Assembly: GCA_018661145.1 (NCBI GenBank)
Contig: JABJIU010000012.1
Coordinates: 5,007-69,006, forward strand
DNA length: 64,000 nucleotides
Origin: Pseudomonadota bacterium
GTDB lineage: Bacteria; Pseudomonadota; Gammaproteobacteria; Arenicellales; UBA868
Direction: 5' to 3'
Shown one piece after another: positions 1-10,400 of this stretch. A model generated the notes under the pieces. That model had not been told where the DNA came from. It saw only the letters and a program-made list of their open reading frames with translations, and searched no databases. A program made the position numbers and the translations under genes. Position 1 is the stretch's first letter. The number at the start of each line of letters is the position of its first letter.

Positions 1-93
1 TATCTTATAGATCCGACCGCAGCAGAGCCCGTCGTACACCAAGTCGATGCTACAGACGCGGCCGCGATAAGGAGTCTGCAGCCGGATGTTTGA
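1..93 (+). CDS. possible 3' end of a gene entering from the left edge
   Basis: Frame 1 is open from the first base to a TGA at 91-93 and gives about 30 residues ending in SLQPDV. The composition (Ala, Val, Asp, Pro) looks like coding sequence, and a perfect 7-bp hairpin begins directly after the stop. No family can be recognised from so short a piece. It could also be chance. Confidence 0.3.
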   Translation, partial: YLIDPTAAEPVVHQVDATDAAAIRSLQPDV

Positions 94-114
94 GCTGTCT
101 TTATTTTAGACAGC
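94..114 (+). terminator. hairpin directly after the left-edge frame
   Basis: GCTGTCT at 94-100 and AGACAGC at 108-114 form a perfect 7-bp stem around a 7-nt AT-rich loop. It follows the TGA of the left-edge frame with no gap. There is no T-run after it, so it is at best a weak or Rho-assisted 3' end. Confidence 0.35.
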
Positions 115-352
115 AACGGCACTTCTTACGCCGTTGCAACATTTGCAACCCTTCTTCATGCCAGATCCGCTCAGCCATCCATCGTGCTCTTCTGCAGTTT
201 ACGCGCAGGCTTCAAAATTCAAAATGCCGCAAATGGATGAACCCTTGCCCGAAATTGATATGTCGCGACAGCAGTCCAACCTGATAGCACCTAAACGGAC
301 GCTCGACTATTTTTAAGCCCATCATCGAAAGAACCTTGCCTCGTTAACCCTC
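115..352. other. no recognisable gene
   Basis: AT-richer than the synthetase genes. Only short overlapping frames are present, none with a family resemblance or a convincing ribosome binding site. It is probably decayed intergenic sequence. Confidence 0.5.
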
Positions 353-966
353 TCAAGGTACCCCCCCCGGAGAAGGTGGGAGCCCCGGAGAAGGTGGGAG
401 CCCCGGAGACGGTGGGAGCCCCGGAGACGCTGAGGGCTTCGGAAAAGGCTGGCTCTCAACTATTTTGGTGATGATTTGATCGCCAATGGTAATTTTTGTG
501 TTCTCACTCTCTTTTTTCCATCCCTGACTAACCACATTGAGGACTGAATTGAAGACTTTGAGGGCCTCGTCTCAGCTGAGCTTCGCATTGTTGGTTAACT
601 CGCAAGCACGATAGAATAACTCTCTTGCCATGAGTATTGCAGGAGTTCTCCCCATCATCTCTTCCTCTCCTGCGTTATCAGTTACCTTTGCCTCATCTCC
701 CCCGCCGGAATTCCCTACGTTTATTAAAGAGAGTTTGAAATCACCACTGTCAGAGGTCTCGAAGACTGCGTCCGCGCCTCTTCCCATACAAATTATTCTG
801 TGGTTCTTCGGGTCTTGGACCATCGTGTTATCTACGCTTGGGCTAGAAGATAAAGGCCTTCCTTAGGAAACGCTTCTATGTCTGTCTTTGGCAGAAAACC
901 AGCCATTGGCAAGCAGCCGACAACAAGTAGCGCAGACAGCAAACAAAAACTCGTCTTTAAAGCCAT
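353..966 (-). pseudogene. decayed lipoprotein gene
   Basis: Read on the minus strand from 966, an ATG opens a lipoprotein-like signal peptide: MALKTSF, a hydrophobic stretch, then LVVGC, which fits a lipobox cysteine. That frame stops after about 45 codons. The likely mature part continues in a different frame, including the segment starting MVQDPKNHRIICMGRG near 823. This implies an indel around 850-860. The second frame is cut by a TGA at 572-574, which one C-to-T change from a CGA Arg codon would explain, and then runs in the same frame to 353, ending in Pro-Ser-Pro-Gly-Leu-Pro repeats encoded by a minisatellite. It looks like an exported lipoprotein of unknown function, inactivated by one frameshift and one nonsense change. 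Joining the pieces is inference from frame continuity and composition. Confidence 0.5.
365..436. repeat. 18-bp minisatellite, four units
   Basis: Direct tandem units of CCCCGGAGAAGGTGGGAG start at 365, 383, 401 and 419. Units 1 and 2 are identical, unit 3 has one change (AAG to ACG) and unit 4 has diverged. The unit length is a multiple of three, so on the minus strand it adds Ser-Pro-Gly-Leu-Pro-Pro repeats to the end of the decayed lipoprotein without shifting frame. Confidence 0.85.
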
Positions 967-1409
967 TGCCAAATTTTTTTCTGATTTTTGGGTTACCATT
1001 TAAGTATTCTTACAGTGATTCAGGATGACGTTTTCAGACTTCTTTGTATCGTAAAGACCTTGTGATCGGCAACAGCGCATCGGGTTTACCATTAATAATT
1101 TATGCTAGCGGCACCGACACCCCGCCCGTATCGCCGTCATCTCCTACCCCGCCAGTCGACGCTTCCGCAACTAGTTCGGAACAAAAGGCATCCGATTAGA
1201 GCCAAATATTTCCCAGTTACAATGCCCGGGCACACATTAAATTCGGTCTCCAGCCCTCCATAACCCGAACGAAGTAGATTTTGAGTCGTAAAGCCGATAC
1301 AAACTCTTTCGGAAGCGGGAGAGCCATCGTTTCATTTGGTTTTTTCCCTCTATGAAGCTCTTTTATTTTTTATAACGAAGCTAGCAAATTTAACGAAGTA
1401 GCACGCAAT
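967..1409. other. AT-rich leader of the biosynthetic operon
   Basis: No supported gene. One plus-strand frame from about 1029 to the TAG at 1197-1199 lacks an obvious start and encodes a Pro/Ser/Thr-rich tail (for example TPPVSPSSPTPPVD), possibly the 3' remnant of another decayed gene. From 1200 to 1409 the sequence is strongly AT-rich and should hold the promoter of the assembly-line operon. Confidence 0.5.
1371..1376 (+). promoter_or_regulatory. candidate -10 box of the assembly-line operon
   Basis: TATAAC lies about 33 bases before the TTG start at 1410, within an AT-rich run. No good -35 box at standard spacing is visible, so this is a weak call. Overlaps from 12056 to 29961 make a shared upstream promoter likely. 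Confidence 0.2.
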
Positions 1410-4400
1410 TTGGCTTTCCACGGATTTGAATTTCCATCAACGCTCATCAGGTTAGATGAAGTAATACGATGGCGTTCCGCTACCCATCCAACCCGTACTG
1501 CCTTCACCTTCTTAGCGGACGGTGAGCGGCCAACGGATAGCTTGACCTACGCTAGATTGGATCAGAGAGCGCGTGCAATCGCCGGTTTTATGGGCCCCAG
1601 GACGGTCGGAATGCCTGTGCTCCTGTGCTATCCATCCGGCATAGAGTTTGTAACTGCCTTCATTGCCTGCCTTTACGCCGGCGCCATTCCGGTACCTGCT
1701 TATGCGCCGGGAAACACGAGACATGCCTTTCGTATAAGGGCTATCCTGGAAGATAGCGGTGCAGCGCTCGTGTTGGCAGCCGGTTCTCCAGTCGAGCAGA
1801 TCCGTATATGGTTGCAGGGCGACGGTGGCGCCGCGGGCGTTGAAGTCATCGACACCGACCTTGTCTGTGACGACGCTGCAGCCGAATGGCGTCCGGTTGC
1901 GGTCCAGCCGGCCGCCCCAGCATTCTTGCAGTACACATCAGGATCCACCTCCACGCCAAAGGGGGTGATGGTCAGCCACAGTAACCTGTTGCGAAACGGA
2001 GATGCAATTCGCGAGAGTATCGCGCTGCATCCGGACAGCTTGACGGTATCATGGCTTCCCATGTTCCATGACATGGGGCTGGTACTGACGCTGGTGGCGC
2101 CCCTACTGACCGGAACACCGCTTGTCATGATGTCTCCGGCGGCGTTCGTGCAACGTCCGATTCGATGGCTAAACGCGGTGTCCAGCTATCGTGCGACCCA
2201 TTCTGCTAGCCCCAATTTTGCTCTTGAACTGGTGGTCGACCGCACGACACCAGCCCAACGCAAGCTTCTGGATCTATCTGGCTGGGAGACCTGCGTCAAC
2301 GGATCGGAGCCGCTGCGCAAGTCCACTCTGGAGCGTTTCAATGATGCCTTCGCGGCAAGCGGATTCTCCCCGGAGGCCCATGTACCCGCATATGGCTTGG
2401 CCGAAGCGACCCTGTTCGTCACCTGCAAGCGGTTAGGCGAGCCAGTTGCAACTCGCCTAATTCGCGGGGCCGCCCTGCAGAAAAACCATGCAACAAAGGC
2501 TGAACCGGAGGAGACCGGGTCTATTGACGTGGTCTGCAGCGGCGGTCAGGTGCTCGACACGGTCGTGGAGATCGTTGACCCGGAAACACGCCTGCGCGTC
2601 TCATGCGCTCAAATCGGAGAGATCTGGGTTCGCGGGCCCGGGATAGCAACGGGTTACTGGCAGCGACCAGAAGCGTCCGAACAGACCTTCAAAGCACGCC
2701 TTGCAGACAGTGGCGAAGGTCCATTTCTTCGCACCGGTGATCTTGGATTTCTGCACGAAGGTGGCCTTCACGTCACCGGACGCATTAAAGATATGGTCAT
2801 CTTGCGAGGGCAGAATCACTATCCCAATGACATTGAATTGACGGTAGAGAACTCTCACCCTGCCCTGAAGCGCGGCAATGGCGCGGCCTTCGGAGTGATT
2901 GTCGACGGCGAAGAAAAGCTAGTCGTCGTCCAGGAGGTGGATCGGACTTCATTGCGTGGCCTGGATGTGCCCGCAACGCTCGCGACAATCCGTGCATCTG
3001 TAGTCGCCGCACACGAGGTCGATGTTCATGATGTAGTTCTGATTGCGCCGCTGGAGGCACCAAAAACCTCAAGTGGAAAGATCCAGCGATCAAGGGCACG
3101 GGAACGCTACCTGACCGACGAATTTAAGATGGTCGGCAGCCTGCGCACCAGCTTACCGACGCCCAGACATCCCGAATTTGGTTCAGTCCCTCCAGAGCTG
3201 CCGGTCTACAACAAATCTCAAGACGCCATAAAACAATGGCTCGTCGCCCGTATCGCTCGGCTCCTAGGAGTTGCTACAATAGAAATCGACATCAACCGGG
3301 CATTCGAGTTTTTTGGCATTGACTCCATCGTCGTAGTACAACTGGCAGATGAATTAACGCAATGGTTGGGGCGACCACTGCCGCCCACTTTGCTGTACAA
3401 CTTCCCCGACATTGCAAGCTTATCAAGACACCTTGCCGGCGCCAGCCTCGAAAATCAGCAGCCCGCATCTACTGCTGGTGCCCACGAAGCCATTGCCATC
3501 GTTGGTGTAGGGCTTAGGTTCCCAGGCGCTGATACCCCACAGGAATACTGGGAACAACTGCTTCGCGGCGCAGACTTGGTCGAGGAAGTACCGACCACCC
3601 GGTGGGCCGATGAGTCGGTCTCGATTGGCGACAAGGGAAGTCCTGGACAACTTGCCAGTGCCTCCGCTGGCTTCATTCGGGGTGTTGATGAGTTCGATGC
3701 GGAATTTTTTGGCATCTCGCCGCGGGAAGCCGTGGATCTCGATCCCCAACAGCGGGTCCTGCTGGAAGTCGCCTGGACCGCCCTCGAGGATGCAGGCATT
3801 GCGCCAAGCAGCCTGGCCGGCACCGATGCCGGCGTATTCCTTGGCATCAGTACGCGCGACTATGCAGAGATCATCTCGGGCGCTGGACCTGGCAGCCTTG
3901 GTCCATATTTTGGAACTGGCACCGCCGCAAGCGCAGCGGCGGGGCGCGTCTCTTATTTTCTCGGGCTACAAGGCCCGAGCTTGGTCGTCGACACGGCCTG
4001 TTCATCGTCTCTTGTCGCCATTCATCTCGCGTCGCAAAGCTTGCGGAACGGAGAGTGTGAGGTCGCGCTTGCGGGCGGCGTCAATCTATTGCTTTCATCG
4101 GCCTTCAGCATCGCACTGTCACAGGCCCGCATGCTGTCACCGGCTGGGCGTTGCAAAACGTTCGACGAATCTGCCGACGGGTACGTGCGTGGTGAAGGCT
4201 GCGGCGTGATCGTGCTGAAACGTCTCGGCGACGCTATAGATCAAGGGGATCACATCCACGCTATTCTGCGCGGTACAGCGATTAATCACGACGGACGAAG
4301 CAACGGACTAACAGCCCCGAGCGCCTCGGCCCAGGAACGGGTCATACGCTCCGCGTTGCAGGCCGCGTCGGTGTCTCCCCGGGAAGTGGGATACGTCGAG

Positions 4401-7400
4401 GCGCACGGCACCGGTACGCCGCTCGGAGATCCAATCGAAGTAGAGGCGCTGGCTGCTGTTTTTGGTCCGCACCAAGCGGATCGCGAGCGCGCCGTTCTGG
4501 GGTCCGTCAAGACCAATATTGGGCATCTCGAAGCCGCGGCCGGTATCGCAGGTCTGATAAAAGTTGTTCTGGCCCTGAAAAATGGTCAGATCCCAGCGCA
4601 CCTCCACCTCAACCAGCCCAATCCCGCCATCGACTGGGAGACCATGCCCTTCGTGGTACCCGACACGGCGACCCGCTGGCCTGCCGATCGTGCCCGCCGG
4701 TTGGCGGGTGTCAGTTCGTTCGGTTTTGTTGGCACGAACGCGCATGTCGTACTCGAAGCTCCGCCGGACGTACCTGCTGCTACCTCCGATGGCGCTCACC
4801 ACGGAGGCTCCCACTTGTTGTGCCTTTCGGCACGCACCGAGGAGGGATTGACCGCCCTGACCGCTGGCTACGCCTCGATGCTGGCAGACCCAGCGGCGCC
4901 CAACCTCGGTGAGGTGTGTACCACCGCCGCTGCGGGCCGATCGCACTTCCGCCACAGGGTCGCCCTGATCACGGAATCGGCCGCCGACATGCAGGCAGGG
5001 TTGTCATCGACTATCAGCGGCAACGTCAAGTCGCCTTCTGGCTGTTGGATAAGGCGCGGCGAACAGACCGCAGGCCCTTCGACGCGTGTGGGGTTCTTAT
5101 TCACGGGTCAAGGGTCTCAATATCCGGGAATGGCAAGCGGACTCTACGAGAGCGAACCCACATTCAGGCAGGCCCTTGATCAATGTGCGCAAGTCATGGA
5201 ACCGCACCTGCCGATATCGCTCTTGTCCGTCCTTCATCCCTCGGATGCGAATGATCTGCGCATCCATCAAACGGAATTCAGCCAGCCGGCGCTGTTTGCT
5301 GTTGAGTGGGCGCTGGCGCAAATGTGGATTGCCTGGGGCTTGACCCCTTCAGCACTCATTGGCCACAGTATTGGTGAATATGTTGCGGCCTGCCTGGCCG
5401 AGGTATTTACCCTTGAGGAAGCTGCTACCTTGGTGGTCGCGCGCGGACGTGCCATGCAAAGCCTGCCGACGGGTGGCGCCATGGTGGCCGTCGCGGCAAC
5501 GGAGCCGTTCATATTGGAGGCCATTAGTCGTGGCCACGAGACGGTGGCCATTGCGGCGGTGAATGCTCCATCTCAGTGCGTCATCTCCGGCGAGGCCACT
5601 GCCGTCCGAAGCCTGACGGCAGTGCTTGAGGAAAGCGATATCGCTTGCGAGCCATTGACTGTCTCACATGCGTTTCATTCTCCGTTAATGGAGCTGGCGC
5701 TCGATGAGATTGATCGGGCCTTAGCAAGCGTGAATTTTCAAACGCCGCGTATACCGATTTTTTCGAACCTATTTGGCCGTGAGGCAGCGGCGGGAGAGAT
5801 CGACAACGCGGTTTACTGGCGGCGGCAGGTGACAGGCACCGTGCGTTTCGCGGATTGCGTAGCGGCGGCTGGCGAGTGTGGCACCAACACCTTTGTCGAA
5901 GTGGGCCCGCAACCGATACTGACGTCTCTGGCACGCCGGACGCTGGAAGCACGTACTGGCATTTTGGCCCCATCTCTGCGCCAGCGATCCGATGATCAGC
6001 GCCAGGTTACGGAAGCTCTCGCGACGCTCTACACCGCAGGAGTGGACATCAACTGGAGGGCTGTATGCCAGCATCGAGGACATGCTCGCGCAGCGTTGCC
6101 GGGTTATCCCTTTCAACGCCAGCGATTCTGGAACGAAACACACACCGCACCCATTCGCTCCGATCGAGCGGCACATGCGCAAAAGCTATTCTCTGATGAC
6201 GATCACCCGCTGCTAGGCCAGCGGGTGCCGCTAGGCGATGTAAAGCAACACACCTGGACTAAGCGCGTCGATATCGAAACGGTGGACTGGCTCATTGACC
6301 ACCAGATCGATGGCACGGTTGTTTTTCCGGGCATGGGCTTCATCGAGAACGGTCTCGCTGCCGCCAGCGAGGCGCTGGACGAGAAGAGCCTGCAACTCTT
6401 CGACATCACCTTCGATCGCCCACTCGTGTTGCACGCTCACGAACACTGGGACCTTCAGGCCCAAGTGACCCGTGAGGGTCGGGGCGCGCGGGTGCATCTT
6501 TACAGTCGGGAAGGAGGCTCCGTGGGCGAATGGGCGCACCACTGTTCTATGAACGCCCGCCCCCCTGACACCATAGACCCTGTAATCACCAGCGAGGACC
6601 GCGCGAAGGTCATGGCGCGCTGCAGCACAGCGGTATCCGCCGCCGACTTTTATGAACAGTGGGATAGACGTGGCAATCACTGGGGCCCTGGCTTTCAGGG
6701 CATCGTGGAACTCCGTACCGCGGCGGGTGAGGCCATCGCCCAATTGCAAGCGCCAACAAATATCGCAGCGCAATGCGCTCTTCATCCCGCTCATCCGGCC
6801 ATACTCGACGCCTGTGTTCAAACGTTGGCGGCCACCGTGGGCGAAAGCCGAGCCGGCTCCTTCGTCGGCAAGTCAATCGGAAGCATGCGAGTACACTCGC
6901 AGCTCGGAGAAAGCCCCCTGTGGAGCCACGCGGTGCTGTCCAGCGCGCTGACCTCCGGGACCCGCACCATTTCCGGAGACGTATTCGTTACGGACCGGGA
7001 CGAACAGATAGTTATCGAGATGCGCGACGTCCGGTTCGAATTCTTAGACGTCACGAGCCCGGCTGCGCGCATACCAGAACTCTGGACGCATGATACCGAA
7101 TGGACCAGCGTCGCCGCAGGATCCGACATGGCATTGCCCAGCAGTTGGCTCATAGCTCATTGCGACGAAGACCAGAAAGACGCGGAGCTCGTGCGAGCGG
7201 CCCTCGAAACCATCGACAACAGGGCCCGTCTCGTGTCACTAGGCCCAGTCGAGGACAGCATGCACGGCATCGCCGACCGCCTTCATGCTCTGATTCTGGC
7301 CGCAAGCAACGTTGTGGAGCGTTCCGCGGATTCACCCGAAAATCTCATGATGCTGACCCGCGACGCCTGGCATCTGCCCGGTGACGCGCCAACGGTATCG

Positions 7401-10400
7401 CCCTTCGGAGCAGCTGTCTGGGGGCTGGGACGTACACTTGCGGCGGAACATCCCGAACTCGCCTTGACCCTGGTGGATCTTGATCCGGCGCACCGCGAGG
7501 CCAATTTCGTCCAACTGGCCGCACATCTTGCCGGCACTGCGGCCGAGAATCAGCTTGCTATACGTGATCAGAACTTACTCGTACCGCGGCTCTCGCGAAA
7601 ATCTGTTTCCCATGACGACGAGTTTCAGATACGTGCCGATTCAACCTATCTAATAACGGGCGGGTTCGGTGCGCTGGGTTTACGCGTCGCACGTTGGCTG
7701 GTCGGGCACGGTTGTCGCCACGTGGCACTGCTGGGTCGAACCGCGCTGCCAGCCCGCGGCGGCTGGCACGAATGGGACCCCGCCTCCGACATGGGTCGGT
7801 GCATCGCTGACATTCTCGCCATGGAAGCGCTCGGGGCGCGAGTGCACGCAGTGACACTTGACCTCACTGATACCTTGTCACTGGAATCATGGCTGGCCCA
7901 GCACCGCCGAGAGATGCATCCACCCATTCGAGGGGTCATTCACGCGGCTGGACACATCGAGCAATCGCCATCACTCGAGCTGGACCGAGCAACACTGAGG
8001 GAACACCTAGCGGCCAAGCTCGGCGGCGCACACACGCTCGACAAACTGTTCGCGGACGATGAGCTTGAGGCTTTTGTGCTCTTTTCTTCTGCCTCGGTCG
8101 TGCTTGGATCACCGGGGCTTGCCGCATACGCCGCCGCGAACAGCGGGCTCGATGCGCTGGCAAGTCTGCGCCGCGCACGAGGCGGGGCTGCCCTCAGCGT
8201 TCAGTGGGGTGCGTGGTCAGGTGGTGGCATGGCCGACGCTGCCATCGTGGCGGCCGGAAGTGCCCGCGCGGTCGACACAATCGAACCTGACGAGGCCTTG
8301 CGTTTGCTCGACACACTCTGGCAAAGCCCCAGCGCGGTAATGGCCGTCCTTCCTATGGACTGGAAATCATGGGAGTCGCGCTACCCATCACTCGCGAAGA
8401 CCCCGTATCTGTCGCGGCTAATACGACAGGTCGAGACAAAGACGGACGATGCTTCAATCCGCCGTGAAGTTGCCGCCAGTCCACCTCAAGACCGCCTTAA
8501 AGTGGTCACGCGTTGGCTTGTCAGTCAGGTAGCTCAGGTCCTGCGAGCCGACGAGTCAACCATAGATCCTAATCAGCCCCTTACCGGCCTGGGGCTGGAT
8601 TCGCTGATGGCACTTGAGATACGGAGCCGCATCCAGGAAGGACTGAGCGTCTCTGTTCCACTGGTAGAAATGGTTCGCGGGGCAACCATCGAGCAGATCG
8701 TTAGCTTGATTGAACAACGCTCAGAAGAAGCTCTCGTCACGACCAACGTCGCAAGGGTGCCATCGGAGGAAATCGGCGGACGTCCCTGGCCTCTATCCCA
8801 TGGCCAGCAAGCGCAGTGGCTGTTGCACTCGTTAAACCCGGGTAGCGCCTCATATCACGTGGCCTTCTCCGCTCGGGTGACTTCCACAGTAAACATTCCT
8901 GCCATGCGCCGCGCCTGGCAGGCGCTTCGACACAAACATGTGATGCTGCGCACGCGTTGGACCCGTAACGAGGACGGGTTGGCGCAGCAGGTTAATGACG
9001 AGTTCGCGGAGTCCTTCGAAACGGCAAGCGGATATTCGACCCAACTCACCATCGAGTCCGATCTTCTCGCAGCTTACCGTCGGCCGTTCGACCTGGAGCA
9101 GGGCGAAGTTGCACGCCTACATCTTTTCACCCGCAACGAAACTGACCACACGCTCTTGCTCGTGGCCCATCACATAGCCTGTGATGGCTGGTCCCTGTGG
9201 ATTCTTCTGGACGAGCTAAAGAGCATGTACGCATCCGAACATGCCGGGCGCCCTGAACCGCTTGAGGCCCCCGAGCAGTCCTACATAGACTTCGTCAACT
9301 GGGAACACTCTTTACTTTCGGGTCCCGAAGGTGACAGGCAGAGGAAATACTGGGGCGAACGTCTCGCTGGCGACTTGTCTGCTGTTGACCTCCCGGTGGA
9401 CAGGGATCGTCCCACATTACAAACCGGGCGTGGTGCCTCCCACTCGTTTCATCTACCGGCGACGCTTCGAGAGACGTTAATGGGTCTGGCTGTGGCGCAA
9501 GACGTCACCGTCGTGACTGTGTTTGCGGCAGCCCTCGCAAGTCTGCTGCACCGCTATTCGGGCCAAAGTGATCTGCTGATAGGGATGCCCGCTACAGGGC
9601 GTACCGAGGGCGCGTTCACCGGGGTCGTGGGCCACTTCGTCAATCAAGTGGTCTTGCGCACCGATCTACATGGTGACCCGGGCTTCCTGACCGTACTGGC
9701 ACGGACCCGTGATGCGGTCTTGGAAGCCATGGACTCGCAGAACCTGCCATTTGTGGACATCGTGAATCACCTTCGACCGGATCGGGCAGCCGGGCTCTCA
9801 CCTCTCTTTCAAGTTAATTTCGTCTATCAGCGCGCACAGCAGGCTGGCGAACTTCTGGAGCTCATGAGCTCAACCGATCCCGCACTCTCAGTCGACTGGG
9901 GAGGACTGCAACTGCGTCCACATACCCTGCGCCAGCAGGAAGGTCAGTTCGACTTAACCGTGGAGGTTATGGACACCGGGACATCCTTGTCAGGCGTCGT
10001 GAAATACAACCCGGATATGTTCGACCCCGAGACCATTACCCGATTCGAATCACACTATATGAATCTATTGACATCGGCAGCGCACACACCCGAGCTCACT
10101 ATCAGCCAACTACAGCTTCTTTCGAGCGACGAGTCGGTTTTGGCCCTGTCGCATTGGAGCGGGGGCAAAGAGGAATGGCCCATCACCGATTGTTTGCACC
10201 ATGCCTTTGAACGGGTCGCTCACGCCGCGCCGGGTGCCATCGCTCTGCTGCACGACGGCCGGGAACTTACCTACGGCGAATTGAATAGGAAAGCCAATCA
10301 GATTGCAGCCCTTCTCGGACGCGAAGGCGTTGGGCGAGAGAGCATCGTTGCCCTCCTATTCGAGCCGGGCATGACTATGGTCTGCGCCATCCTTGGTGTT

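Noticed and set aside
365..436. Second CRISPR-like array
   Set aside because: Contiguous 18-bp units without spacers; a coding minisatellite explains it.
7080..7640. Enoylreductase in the first PKS module
   Set aside because: The sequence between DH and KR is the KR structural subdomain; no ER nucleotide-binding motif is present.
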